From assembly GCA_024760905.1 (NCBI GenBank), contig CM045745.1, positions 7,077,782-7,141,781 on the forward strand: 64,000 bases of DNA, read 5' to 3'. Shown here in pieces: positions 1 to 12,575 of this stretch. Source of the DNA: Plotosus lineatus (taxonomy: Eukaryota; Chordata; Actinopteri; Siluriformes; Plotosidae). The translations under genes were made by a program, and so were the position numbers. The notes under the pieces were generated by a model that was not told where the DNA came from, did not search any database, and saw only the letters and a program-made list of their open reading frames with translations. Position 1 is the stretch's first letter; the number at the start of each line of letters is the position of its first letter.

Positions 1-607
1 CTGCAGTTCCAGAAGGTAGCTCTCCAGCTCAGGACGGAGTGGAGGTGGTGGAGGAGAGTAGGAGGCGTGGCCAAACAGGTACGGGTGTGGCTCTGAAGGC
101 TCCAGTGGCTCTGCCTTTACACGCAGCGGCTCATGGCTGTGGCTCTTCTTTACATGACGAGTCAGGTGGTCCTTGCGTCCGAATCGCTGCGCGCAGTATT
201 GGCACAGGAAATCCTTGCGACCCGTGTGAACCACTAAGTGGCGCCGCACGTCCTTGCGCGTGTAGAAGCGCCGCTCGCAGTGCTCACACTGGTGCCGTTT
301 CTCCTTGGTTGCAGCCGTGGCGCTTTTGCCAGCATGGGCACGCAGGTGCTCGAGCAGCAGGGTGGTGCTGGGGTATGGCCTCAGACACACCTGGCAGGTG
401 AGGTCACCACGGTGTGCTGCATGTAGAGCTTGGTGCCGTCGGAAACCCAGTTTTGTGTTGTAGCTCTTGCCACACTCGGCACAGCTGAAAGCCTCTTTAT
501 TAGGGTCATGCGTGTGCAGGTGGTTCTTGAGGTGATCTTTGCGGTGGAACATTTTCTCGCAGTAGCTACACTTGTGTGTCTTCTCAGGTGAGTGTGTGGC
601 CATGTGG
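1..607 (-). CDS. plag1: plag1 second coding exon (runs off left edge)
   Basis: The exon begins after the acceptor TTGCTTCCGCAG and is open to base 1. It encodes residues 80-281: the end of finger 2, fingers 3-7 and the start of the C-terminal region. The frame is set by codons whose plus-strand start is 1 modulo 3. All zinc ligands of fingers 3-7 are present. Confidence 0.92.
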
Positions 608-2381
608 CTGCGGAAGCAAACTAATATGCATTATTATACTAAAGAAAAAAGGGGTGTGCATCATCAAAAGGCTTCGTGCTTTCACATCTGAGTCTACTGG
701 CTCATCAACAAAAAGAGGCGTGTCCACATAAATATAACAAACTGTGAAAATATAAGCCATCGAATTTTTAAGTTTTGTATTTAAAAAAAAAAAAAATTGT
801 TTGAAATTTTGAAGAAAACTGCAGTTCGAATAATTATAAAGAAGACAATACAAATTGTGTAACAGTAATGAATAATATTAATAATGTATGTTAATTTTAC
901 ATAAATAATATTAATTCATTGTACAAGCCGCACACAACTCAACTGACTCACTTTTAATGAATCTATAGTCGGGACATTCATTAAGTTTTAGAGCAGAAGG
1001 GAGGATATTGATAAGTACGGGGTGGAACTTGTTTGAGGCAAGCATGGGGACGGGGGTGTCCCCTCCCACATGGGGGTCTGGGGGGGGGGGGGGCACCCCC
1101 AGAAAAAAATTTAAAATTCATGTGCTCTGTGGTGCATTCTGGGCCCATATTTATGAAAAAATCAGACAAGCTAGAAGCAAATAAAAATAAAAGTTTATAT
1201 AATAAAATATAGTATTTGTTACAATAATAGTAGACTTACTTCTTAAAGGAAACTACATAAAACTTGTTATTTGAAAAATCTAACAGTTACCTTACTAATA
1301 TAGAACATTTGTGAATCAAACTGCGACCCTAATCTGTCTGAACTGTTTATGTAATATCATTTTAGGATTAATAAGATTAGGATATTAGAATAAGATTAGG
1401 CTCGTTTAGTTGGGGGCGAGTTTTCACTATTATCGCTCAGTGCAATCAAGAAATAATTTGTGTTCATACATGACATAAAACTTTTTTTTTACCTATTTCA
1501 TGAGATACGGATGTTTCCGAAACAGTGGAATCATCGGTCTTGAGTCGCTTCCACAACGTATTTAATGTTGACTGTTTCGATCTACTTCGCTTCGGCGCCA
1601 TGCTTGTCGGTACGACTCACATCGGTTTGGACTATATTTTACCCGGGTTTGTACGACCCGTCACGATCTAAATCGACACAGGAGCACAGGCACATGGCGG
1701 CACGTATATAAAAAGCGCCGCGCTTTTGAAAGAGGTAGCATAGTGCATCATGGGATATCGGAAGTGAACCGATTGCGAAATTATCAAAGCAAGTGATCGT
1801 ATTGTCAAGTACATCGCTTAACAAAGCAGTGAAAAGGTTTTTATTAAAGATTATTATTATATTATTAAATATTATTATTTACTATTACCAAATAAACCGG
1901 CGCTAGGCTAATAGTAGCCGGTGCTTCCGACGGCACTTAATGAAAAGCATGTATAGTGATTAGAGCCCAGTCTCAATCGTTCCGTTAGAAGAATCAAAAT
2001 GTGAGGTTCTCGACTGGATTCCAGTCTGATTTCAGATATTTACACTGATTTTGTCATGAGATACACGCCAAAACATATCCAGTAGCTCCTACGCTGTTGA
2101 GCATCTGTGTGCCACAGTGAGTATCTGAATCCCGGTGGGACTTACCGTAGAAGTTTGTACTTTGAAACGAAGGCCTTGGTGCAGTCCGTGTGTGTGCAGC
2201 GGTACGGCCTCTCGCCTGTGTGTGAGTAAGAGTGCACCTTCAGCTTCTCCACGCTGTTGAAGGCCTTCTCACAAAGCTGACAGGGGAAGTTTTTCCTCCC
2301 TTTGCCCTCTTGCCGTCTCTTCCTTACTGGATCGTGCTCTGCTGGGTTGGGGCAGTCATCATCAGGGGTGAGTGTGGCCAT
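1..2381 (-). CDS. plag1: plag1, C2H2 zinc-finger transcription factor (3' part outside window)
   Basis: Nuclear DNA-binding activator of the PLAG family. Two coding exons are visible: 2381-2146 and 607 to the left edge, together residues 1-281. The intron has donor GT at 2145-2144 and acceptor AG at 609-608 and splits an Arg codon. Near the N-terminus is a basic nuclear-localisation-like stretch ([10 protein letters not shown], about 21-30). Seven C2H2 fingers follow: finger 1 has C34, C37, H50, H54; finger 2 has C62, C67, H80, H84; finger 7 ends HVKKSH. After the fingers comes a short acidic/proline-rich piece and ESYLLELQ, matching ESYLMELQ of human PLAG1. The start is the ATG at 2381; the N-terminus MATLTP resembles human MATVIP. 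Synteny with chchd7 and sdr16c5 favours plag1 over plagl2 or plagx. The spacer after finger 7 is much shorter than I recall in mammals. The C-terminal transactivation region and stop lie beyond base 1. Confidence 0.92.
608..2145 (-). other. plag1: plag1 intron between coding exons
   Basis: A 1.5-kb intron. It is AT-rich from 640 to 1000, holds a G/C-run palindromic patch at 1020-1100 and a transposon-like first exon at 1493-1601. Nothing else recognised. Confidence 0.8.
1493..1601 (-). pseudogene. N-terminal exon of a transposon-like protein
   Basis: On the minus strand an ATG at 1601 opens a 36-codon basic peptide (begins [19 protein letters not shown]) that runs without a stop to a donor-like GGTAAA at about 1492. 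Lys/Arg-rich starts followed by a short hydrophobic segment are common in hAT-derived transposases and their domesticated relatives. I see no downstream exons in the intron, so this is probably a fragment. It lies on the same strand as plag1 and inside its intron. Confidence 0.35.
2146..2381 (-). CDS. plag1: plag1 first coding exon
   Basis: The 236-bp exon encodes residues 1-78 plus two bases of Arg79: the basic N-terminus, finger 1 and most of finger 2. The donor after CTACG reads GTAAGT on the minus strand. Upstream of the ATG the minus strand shows a possible acceptor at about 2490 (pyrimidine-rich then CCCGTAG), which would make this exon carry about 100 bases of 5' UTR; this is tentative. 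Confidence 0.9.
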
Positions 2382-2869
2382 GACGACTTAGCACGGCCCG
2401 GCCACGCGCCGGACACAGGCGATGTGTCCGATAGCTGACTGAGTGACGGAGGCTGGATCTTCAACACCACAGAAAGGCCAGGCACTACGGGATCGAGAGA
2501 GGATGATGGTAGGGTTCCGAAAGGAAAAGGAAAAAAGCAGATCGGAGACTGGATCAACATCCTGCATTTTTGTTTGATAAAACAAAGATTTTTAATTGTG
2601 CTGCAGTACAAAACACCTGACTGAAGACTCGTTTCGAGCCGATTCTGGTGGATTCTGTCAGGGCGATACAAATACATGGAACAAACAATGATGAAGTTTT
2701 TTTTCAAACCAGAGAGTGAAAAATATTATCAGCTCTTATGTGTATTTCAAGCACAAAAAAAAAAAAAAAAATACCAATCACATTTTTTATTCACAGCCAC
2801 GCTTTCTATTGCAGAGAAATCTCAGAAAGTGGATGAACAGACTCAGTACTTGGTTGCAAATCCCTTGCG

Positions 2870-3735
2870 ATTGATGACTTCCTGAAGTCTGTGTCTCTCG
2901 TCTCTCAGACATCACCAGACACCGGGTATCTTTCCTGGTTATTCTCTACAGGCTGTTTTCAGTTCCTGCTTGTTTTGGGGACTTTTGCCTTTCGTTATAG
3001 TACGCATTCTAGGCCATACATGGTCATAACACCATCTTTGATATTAGCGGTAGTCTGCGTTATATTGTAAGCAGTTCCCTTTTCACCAAACTTTCCTCTT
3101 TCTATCACTCGTGGTACAAATTCTTTGCCATCTCCTTCAGCCACGAGTGTCTGGTACAATTCTACAGGGTTTTAATCAACATGTATTAAATAAAGGTATC
3201 AATCGAGCAAGTTCTCAGAAGATGTGGTGAAGAACTGTACGTCCAGGGGTTTGCTTCTGAGCATCCACCAAAGGTTGTACCAAGCAGGTGATTTGTCCTG
3301 GTTGTTTGTCTGATCGATTTATTCTGCTTCTCAGTCTCATGATGGCTTCCTTTACTCGCATTGACAACAGTAACAGGCTCCAGATGCAAATGTGAAATCT
3401 TGAATCGACTCTAGACCCTTTGTCAGCTCTCCTGTGCTCAAAGTAGTGATGTAACAACACACAACCGGCCAAGAAATAACTGAGCAGTCAATTACCAAAT
3501 TACATCTGGGATTATAAAATGGGAGAACTATGTATAAAACGAGTGTAATTCCTACATGGTTCACCTGATATAAATGTAGTCTACATGTGCTTGATATTAA
3601 AGCCTTTTTATAACTATTGTTTCATCTCAGATTCAACAGTGATCACATACTCTGCCAAAGCAGCAAAAAAAAAACAAAAAAAAAACAACCTGTCCAATTA
3701 TCCATAGACGGCACTGTATGTCTGTTACTGGACCT
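2870..3735 (-). mobile_element. Tc1/mariner-like transposon relic, antisense
   Basis: The plus strand resembles the reverse complement of a widespread fish Tc1-type element. At the left are remnants of the DDE transposase coding strand (about 2900-3180), then the helix-turn-helix region (about 3330-3400), then the untranslated end with CCTACATGGTTCACCTGAT (about 3551) and a terminus near GGCACTGTA (3710-3718). It is full of stops and indels and therefore inactive. Confidence 0.6.
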
Positions 3736-3946
3736 GAGTAAATAAAATGCACATGTTCACAGTGTAGACTGAAAATTACTGCAATTTTCAAACACATTTT
3801 CATGCACAAGCCTACACTTTTGATGTACAGCGCTTCCTCACTTCCCGCGGTTAACTGGGACGGAGATCCCCCCCGTGACCACCGAATTCCGTGAAGTAAG
3901 ATCAACCCCCCCCCCCACCCCCCGAAGTGAGACTACCGTATATGTA

Positions 3947-4301
3947 CTGTCTGTCTGTCTTCCTTTCGACTTTTTCCCTTTTACTCGGGAGTCGCCACAG
4001 CGAATCATTTTGATTCGCACGTTTGATTTGGCAGAGGTTTTTACGTCGGATGCCCTTCCTGTCACAACCCTTTTAGCAAGGGACAGAAACACGCTGACGA
4101 CTTTGCAGCTACTCTTTACGAAAGTCAGCAATGGTTCTTTTACATGCCTCTCACCATAGACGGTGAGAGACATGGCCCGCCTTTGATAACCCAGTTAGCC
4201 GCACTGGGGGGGACAGTGACAACCTTGTGGAGAGTGGGACTCGAACCCCCAACCTTTGGATCAGCGATCCAGCGCCCTACACCACTAGACCACCACTGCC
4301 C
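3947..4301 (-). repeat. SINE A, full-length copy
   Basis: A 355-bp element of the commonest SINE here. Read on the minus strand: GGGCAGTGGTGGTCTAGTGG head, box B-like GGTTCGAGTCC, a body with TTGATAACCCAGTTAG on the plus strand, then a tail ending in AGTCGCCACAGCG reverse-complemented and a (ACAG)n terminus. The head is tRNA-like (A and B box spacing). The tail resembles Rex3/RTE 3' ends. Confidence 0.8.
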
Positions 4302-4344
4302 ATGTATATAATATAAATAAATACATATTCAATGCTATAAATGC

Positions 4345-4510
4345 TTGTCTTCTTTTCTTTTTTCAGCTTTTTCCTGTTCTTGAGAGTCGCCATAGCGAAT
4401 CATCTGATTCGCACATTTGATTTGGCATGGGTTTTTCCGTCAGATGTCCTTCCTGTCACAACCCTTCAGCAAGGGACAGAAACACGCTGACGGATTTGCA
4501 GCTACTCTTT
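4345..4510 (-). repeat. SINE A, 3' fragment
   Basis: Tail half of the same SINE, truncated inside the body next to the previous copy. Confidence 0.65.
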
Positions 4511-5039
4511 AAACATTCAAAAATAATGCATAAGATGTAAATAAAACATAAATACACACACATACAGATGCGCGTGCAAAGCACATGGATGTTCACCTCA
4601 CATAAAAATGTAAGTACTTTTGATGGGAGGTTTTGAGTTGTTTTTTTGATTTTTGTTTGTTTGAGGTTTTTTTTTTTTTTTTTGCATAATCTGCCTTGTT
4701 TTTGTGGCATTTTCCTCAACTTTTCCCCCCCATTCTTCCTTAATTTCTTTATTTTTTAAGACGATGAATTTAAAAAAAGAAAAAAAATGCGATGCACTGA
4801 AGCCGCATGAATTGAAACACGAAGTAGCGAGGGATCCGTGTACATCAATCCCTGTCCTGTTTCACTTTAGAATGAAAAATCTTTATTTTATACAGAGAAA
4901 TCCAGTGAGAATCCAGCGTATGATGGAAAATTTACAATCCAGTGTATGACGGGAAAGTTATGGACAATATTGACTTAAAATCTCAGGATCTATGAGTGCA
5001 TTCAGAATTTATTTTCTCACTCTTGTAAGTTACCTACAA

Positions 5040-7920
5040 TTTGCCTTAGTTTCAAATGACTAAACAATGTTACTGAACAGTACGTACTAAATACTAGTTG
5101 CTAAACAGTGGGCTGTGAATAGTAGTTACTGAAAACTAGTCACTAAATATCAGTCACTAAACAGTAGGCATGAAATAATAGTTACCGAATAACAGTTACC
5201 AAGCATTCATTCAGGCATTTTGTGAACCGCTGAATGATAATTAGGGTCGCGGGGAGGCTGTCAGTCATGTTAGCCGACTCTGGTTGAAGGTAGAGCACCC
5301 AATGGCCTCCTCTTAATGAAAGTCTGCAATGGTTCTTTTACATGCCTCCCACCATACACAGTGAGAGACATGGCCCGAGTTGGAAAACCCAGTAGCTGCA
5401 CTGGAAGCCAGCACTGACATCTCAGTGATAGTGGGGCTTGAACGGGCTTGAACCCCCAACCTTGGGATCAGAAAGCGTGCACCCTACCACCAGGCCACTA
5501 CTGCCCCAGGTATCAAACTGAAGGCTTTAAATAGGATTTCCTGAATAAGAGGTATTTAATAGTAGTTTTTGAATAGTAATCACTGAATAATAATTACTAA
5601 ACTGTAGCCAATGAACAGTAGTTACTGAATATTAGTTATTGAACAGTAATTATCAAACAGTAGGTATTGAATAGTAGTTATTTATTAGTTATTGAACAGT
5701 AGGTACTGCTGTACTACAGTAGGTACAAAAAGTACTGAACAGTAGTTACTAAACTGTAGGTATTAAATATTAGTACCTCAACAGTAGTTACTTTAGCTTA
5801 GTTACTGAACAGCAGGCAATAAAGAGTAGTTATTAAATAGTAGTACCTCAACGGTAGTTAATGTAAACTAGTTACTGAACAGTAGTTACCAAATAGTACT
5901 TACTAAACAGTAGGCATTAAATATTAGTACCTCAACAGTAGTTACTTTAACTTAGTTACTGAACAGCAGTTACTAATGAGTAGTTATCAAACAGTAGGTA
6001 TTGAATAGTAGTTATTTATCAGTTACTGAACAATAGGTACTGAATATTAGTTACTAAACAAAAAGTACTGAACAGTAGTTACTAAACAGTAGGCATTAAA
6101 TATTAGTACCTCAACAGTAGTTACTTTAACTTAGTTACTGAACAGCAGTTACTAATGAGTAGTTATCAAACAGTAGGTATTGAATAGTAGTTATTTATCA
6201 GTTACTGAACAGTAGGTACTGAATATTAGTTACTAAACAAAAAGTACTGAACAGTAGTTACTAAACAGTAGGCATTAAATATTAGTACCTCAACAGTAGT
6301 TTCTTTAACTTAGTTACTGAACAGCAGTTACTAATGAGTAATTATCAAACAGTAGGTATTGAATAGTAGTTATTTATCAGTTACTGAACAGTAGGTACTG
6401 AATATTAGTTACTAAACAAAAAGTACTGAACAGTAGTTACTAAACAGTAGGCATTTAATATTAGTACCTCAACAGTAGTTACTTTAACTTAGTTACTGAA
6501 CAGCAGTTACTAATGAGTAGTTATCAAACAGTAGGTATTGAATAGAAGTTATTTATCAGTTACTGAACAGTAGGTACTGAATATTAGTTACTCCACGAAA
6601 AGTACTGAACAGTAGTTACTAAATAGTAGTTACTAAATAGTAGTTACTAAATAGGAGTAACTAAACAGTAGGTATTAAATATTAGTACCTCAACGGTAGT
6701 TACTAAAGATTAGTTACTGAACAGCAGGCAATAAAGAGTAGTTATTAAATAGTAGTACCTCAACGGGCGTTAATGTAGACTAGTTACTGAACAGTAGTTA
6801 CCAAATCGTAGTTACTAAACAATAGGCATTAAATATTAGTACCTCAAAAGTAGTTTCTTTAACTTTGTTACTGAACAGCAGTTACTAATGAGTAATTATC
6901 AAACAGTAGGTATTGAAAAGCAGTTAATTATTAGTTACTGAACAGTAGGTACTGAATATTAGTTACTAAACAAAAAGTACTGAACAGTAGTTACTAAACA
7001 ATAGGCATTAAATATTAGTACCTCAACAGTAGTTACTGAACAGCAGTTACTAATGAGTAGTTATCAAACAGTAGGTATTGCGCAGTACTTATTTATTAGT
7101 TACTGAACACTAAGTACTGAATATTTATTATCTATCATTAAATATTAGTACCTCAACAGTAGTTATTTTAGCTTAGTTACTAAACAGTAGTTCCTAAAGA
7201 TTAGTTACTGAACAGCAGGCAATGAAGAGTGGTTATTCAATATTAGTACCTCAACAGTCGTTAATGTAAACTAGTTACTGAACAACAGTTACTAAACAGT
7301 AGTTATTAAATTGTAGTTACTGAATAGTATGCATTAAACAGTAGTTACTAAATAGTAGGTATTTAGTAGTAGTTTTTGAATAGTAATCACTGAATATTAG
7401 TTATTGAACAGTAATTACCAAACAGTAGGTATTGAATAGTAGTTATTTATTAGTTACTGAACAGTAGGTACTGAATATTAGTACCTAAACCAAAAGTACT
7501 GAACAGTAGTTATTAAACAGTAGGCATTAAATATTAGTACCTCAACAGTACAGTAGTTACTTTAGCTTAGTTACTGAACAGTCGGTACTAAAAAGTAGTT
7601 ATTAAATAGTAGTACATACCTCAACGGTAGTTAATGTAAACTAGTTACTGAACAGCAGTTCCTGACCAGTAGGCAATTTAGAGTAGTTTCAGAATCAAAG
7701 TTATTGAATAGTAGTTACCAAACAGTTGATATTATATAATCACACCTGAACAGTAGTTACTAAATATTAGTTCCTGAATATTAGTTCCTGAATATTAGTT
7801 CCTGAAGAGTAGTTTCTGGACTATAGGTATTGAATATTAGTTCCCAAACAGTAGTTGCCAAAGACTAGTTACCAAACAGTTATGAAATATTAGATACTGG
7901 ACAGTAGTTACTGGATAATA
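5040..7920. repeat. Degenerate minisatellite with 179-bp higher-order repeat
   Basis: About 2.9 kb built from a roughly 12-16 base motif around GAACAGTAGTTACT with drift (AAACAGTAGGTATT, AATATTAGTACC). Between about 5900 and 6600 the variants recur in fixed order: the landmark AGGCATTAAATATTAG starts at 5912, 6091, 6270 and 6449 (the last with one change), a constant 179-base step. Outside this core the order is scrambled. Unit phasing varies, so it is not coding. Confidence 0.9.
5205..5507 (-). repeat. Chimeric SINE: A head, B tail
   Basis: Minus-strand SINE A head and body (5312-5507) is joined directly to a SINE B tail (5205-5311, with AATTAGGGTCGCGGGGAGGC on the plus strand). It sits inside the minisatellite, so it inserted into the array or was trapped by it. 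Confidence 0.6.
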
Positions 7921-9650
7921 TCCCTCAAGACAAAGAATTCAAAACAATTATCTGGCAGTTTAAGGAATTAAATATTCCGATTCTAATTATATAAAAGAAC
8001 CAAAGTCGGAAACATGGCAATACTGCGGTGCTGGTGGTAAAACTGTTGAATAAGAGAATGGGGCGGCCAATATGTTTTCCTTATAAAATATTGGGGCTGC
8101 ACCACTTACCCATCATCCCTCATTGCTAACTTCTTTTTTTTTTTGTCTTCATCCAGTCAATTGTACACAGACAGCACGGTATCTCTGTGATACTGTACTA
8201 AGGACACTGAGAAACTCTGAATGGTTCTTCAGTGTCTCTCGGAGAGAACCAATAAATGATCAATACTTTGTTGTTGTTTATATCGAAGTCTAAGGATACA
8301 TAACTATATATATATAATAGCACTCTGTTGTTCAATCTCACTTGAGTATTATTCACGAGCAATGAATTGAATTATCAGCATTTTTCATGCACTGTGATGC
8401 TGACATTTCAGCTGGAAAACTGCAGATTTACAAAAAAGGCAGCAGCTTTACACGTCATAAACATTTTATTTTGTATTACAATGCAACCTACACTGTAAGC
8501 CTAGCAGTGTACCGTTCTCATACTTTATATTTAAATAACTAAAAACTATCGATAATAATAACATTATTGATGCTAAATTGTTAGTATTATCGGACTGCTA
8601 ATTATGAACAAAAACACAAATGACTGGTAACAAACATCTGGTGAAATTGTTCCCAATAAATAGAATTATTTAATTTGAATTGTACATCATTATATTTCAT
8701 ATATACTGCATATAAATATACATAATAATCTGAGATTTATTCAGCAGGTTTTTCAACAATTTGTTAAGGAAACTTTTAATCATGAGATTTATAATAATAC
8801 TTTGATGGAAATGGTGTTGAGCTAAGAAAGATCAAATACAGATCAAAGTTAAAGCCAAACAACATTTACATATTTATAAATGCGCATAATTATTTGTGCA
8901 ATAAATAACTCATTAAAATCAAGCATTCTTTTAAAAACTTTACAAACGGAAATAAAATGTTTTAGTTCAAGGAAAAGCATTTAAAACCACTACACATGCA
9001 AATATGTCTGATATTCTGTGAATTCAGTCAAATAATAATGATGTCAAAAAAAATGATAATAATTAGTTCTCTTTCAGACATCATTCTACATCTTTCAAAA
9101 GACTTTTTGTTAAAAGGTATATATTTAATATTTTGATTGCAACAAGAGCAGTGGACACAAAAATACTTCAACCCAGCAAATTTTACATTCCTTCATTTAA
9201 AGTCCAATCAAACAGAACAACGCCACACAACACGTGTAAACAACACAACAAAATAAACCTTCCTGCCAGGCAAGGTGGCATTACCAACAGAAATCATTTC
9301 TCTTTTTTATTTTAGGAAATTTGGAAATTCAGTCGTGAAATAAAGGGAAAAAAATAATTACACCAAACACCAAATTAATATTAATGTGCAAGCAAGTTGT
9401 GTTATGCTTCATATTTTTCTTTTTAAAAACACATCCCATAATAGTGCAATAAAATGCTGTTGTTTAAAATGTCCAAAAGCTCATACAAGTGGACTGGAAA
9501 TGTAGAAGAATACTGCACAGCACCACCCAAAAACTTCCAACATCACCTCATAAACCAGTTTTCGATCAAATAATGATTTAATATGCGGCTCTGGAGTGCA
9601 CATGAGGCTGCCTCCAAAAAAAACCGCACACTACCGCAAGGCACTGCATG
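7921..9650. other. AT-rich gene-free interval upstream of plag1
   Basis: No ORF, RNA gene or recognised transposon. Several A/T homopolymers and short TA runs. Probably plag1 intron or 5' flank. I cannot point to a defined regulatory element. Confidence 0.5.
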
Positions 9651-9774
9651 CCATCGTGGGTTACCATGGTTACCAGAAATCGCGTGTTATTCTCACACCC
9701 TGCTTAGTGCGCTAGTACGCTGTGCGGTTTAGGACGTTGCCACGCACATAGTTACATCTCTCGAACGGAAACGT

Positions 9775-9810
<36 letters not shown>

Positions 9811-11760
9811 AACAAACAAACCGAGATGCAACAGGTCCAACGTGTCGGTTTTTATTTGCATACATCCGCACGCGAAACGTGCTGCGTCTCCTTCACGCAC
9901 AACTTCAAACAACACGCCGCAACTTTCTGTCCCGCACGCGCCACACGACCACACACCGAATCCTTCCATGCGGTCAAGTAAAGCGGGGCTGCACGCGTGC
10001 GCCCCCTCCCTCCCTCCCTCCTCCCACCGAGTGCGCCCCCCTCCTCCCCACATGTTCCTTCAGGATCCACAGGCACGCATCATCATCATCATCATCATCA
10101 TCACAACTCTCTACCGTATTTGCATTAAAATCTCGGACTGGTCCAGACTGCACGCATGCTGTGGTGATCGAATGCGTCCATAAAGGTAAATTATGAGCTC
10201 CTCATGCAACCCATTTATGTGATGGTCGTGATAAGAAGCGCATGGTCTGCAGACGCCCCCCCCCCCCCCCCCCCCAACACGGTTACATATGGACACCTCT
10301 GCTGATGACTGACCAACTCATGGGCTGCGTTAGTAATCAGTGCAATCGCACACAAAAATCTCCGATCAACCTCGGTCGGTCCACTGGATGGAAAGGTGAG
10401 TCTGTAAGCGGACTCAACACACTGTTGGGTTTGTTTTGGACCGAATCACAGGGCTTGCAGTTGGAAGGACACGGCGCGAGAAAATGTTTCTCATCGCCCA
10501 ATTAGTCCCCCGTAACTTCTCCCTCCATTTTGGTTGTTTGTGATATTGACAAGCAGCCTTTCCCTCGCCTATCCCCCCCACCCACCCCACCCCCCACCCC
10601 CCGAACCGCACAGAACCACCGTGTAATATCTCCTGGCGCAAAGCCCGACACGACCAGCAGCAAACACAAGCACAACACATCAACCGACAACTTTTGGAAA
10701 TCACGTGGTTAAATGAAACCGTAGCACATTTCAGCCAATTTCGGCATTACGCGTGATATGGCACACGCAAAAGCGATTCCGCCGACAGTACTGTTTACCG
10801 CCGTCTCGCGTGCATGTATGTGTCAAATTTTGAGCAGCGTGAGCGGCGCGTGCATTTTATATGAATTTTTTTTTCTTTCAGCTTATTTAAATGCGCGTGC
10901 GTTCGCCACGGCTACCCCGTGCCACTAACCTTATTATATTCAGAGAAAAACTTCACCTCTACTCAAAATTCTCAAACTTTTCCCGAACTTTTCGCAACTC
11001 CGTGCTTTCCTCCGTTTGTTGACATTCGTTTCTGGTGAACGCGACGTGACAACACTGAACCAATTAATTTATATTAATTTTCTATGAATTTCTATCTTCC
11101 GCTGCTTTTCTCTCAGGTCCCAGACTGGGCGCTGATTAACGCAAACTTTTTCCCTAGCTCACCCTCACTCTCATAATTTGAATAACCCCGATATTTTAAT
11201 TCAATAACACCGTAACAATTTACTTAAATTGCGCAAAACTTACCGTGGGAACCTTAACATCCTTTCTAGGGTATTTTCCTTGACTTTCACCTATTTTCCG
11301 AATTTTAATAATTATTTTCTCATATTTTTTGCTGGACGCGGCGGGCCTGAAAATTGTTTGCTTTCTCCTCTTTCCAGCAGCCATTGTGTAAGCTATGCGC
11401 TGCGGTGCAACCGAACGCGTTTAGCCACACCTTCGCACACGCCCCGCCCCCCTCGCCTCCTGTGATTTGTGCAGAACCCTGTCACTTTCATTTTTCACTG
11501 TCACCGGCCGTACCTTTCAGAAAATCAAAAATTTCGGACTCGTCGGCGTCTCTGTCAATCGAAACGACTTCAGTTGATTTCCATTTAAAACAATAGGTGG
11601 GTTAAAACCGCTAGAGGCTCTAAATTAGTGGCTGAAAGAGTTGTCAGTCGACTGGGTAGCTGCCGGTTTATTTTAGTTCCGACTACATATTGGATAGAGT
11701 GTGCTGTCAATCACTTGTAAGGCGGGACTTGTACCGGGTCGTGTGAGTATCTCGTATGTT
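9650..11760. promoter_or_regulatory. Putative shared plag1/chchd7 promoter region
   Basis: CpG dinucleotides are clearly denser here than in the flanking kilobases, especially 9700-10060, 10560-10900 and 11330-11760. It lies between divergent plag1 (minus) and chchd7 (plus), which in human are head-to-head neighbours. It holds a (CA)n run (9776-9808), an ATC repeat (10079-10103), a poly-C tract (10256-10275) and C-rich motifs (10570-10605). A donor-like CGT/GTGAGT at 11740-11748 could end a chchd7 non-coding first exon. First exons and start sites cannot be fixed from sequence alone. Confidence 0.45.
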
Positions 11761-12417
11761 GTTCAGCTGCTTGGTCTCTCGAATGTAGAGATGTGAGTAC
11801 ATACTGCCTGAGGTGCAATAACTGGTGAGAATAAATATTTAAAAAATTCATTTATTTGTCTTAAACGACACGATGTACTTTATACGTCAGAGATTTAACC
11901 ATGTTAAATGCTTGACTGTGTAACAGTGAGCTGAAAGTCTGAAGCTAACCCTGCTATAGCTAACGGTATTAGCCGCCCTGCGTTGCTCAGCTACCTCGGA
12001 ATTAATGAATGAGTATAATACTCTTTTAGAATATAAAACAAGAAAATATTTTCCTGTGATATTTTTCTCAATACCACAAGGCTCCTGCTTGATGTTTGTT
12101 CATGCTTCGTTGCGTTTCCCCGTCGTAGCCTTAGCTTAGCTTAGCATTTTTCACCTGTGTAACCGGAGGTCAGATTGAATGAAGCACCGCCTCGAGTAGC
12201 AACAGCAGCACGACTTCTCACTGCTGTCACATTTTGGATGTGTGTTTCTGGTGTGTGGAATAAGACTTAGGTTTCAGCATGACTGACTGTTCACGAGCTT
12301 CGTGTTCACCTTTGAGAAGCAGCGAATAAGTTCTCAGCGTTTTTATTTATTTTTTTTACATACTCTATTAATCTCGGAAGGGAAATTATTTCTTTTGAAT
12401 GTAACCCATCTAAAGTG

Positions 12418-12575
12418 AAAACACACACACACACACACACACACTTGGAGCAGGAGGTAGCCCCCCCCCCCCCCCACACACACACACACACTTGGAGCAG
12501 GAGGTTACCACACACACACACACACACACACACGTTGAGGCTCCCAGAGAGCAGTTGGTGTGTGTGTGTGTGTGT
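12418..12575. repeat. Compound (CA)n/(TG)n microsatellite
   Basis: Three CA blocks separated by CTTGGAGCAGGAGGT units and a C-run, followed by a short (TG)n. Confidence 0.9.

Noticed and set aside
5900..6620. CRISPR-like array
   Set aside because: Repeats and spacers are not distinct; it is a tandem minisatellite in a vertebrate genome.
9842..10196. Overlapping 105-113 codon ORFs
   Set aside because: GC-rich promoter-like zone with several open frames on both strands and no family resemblance.
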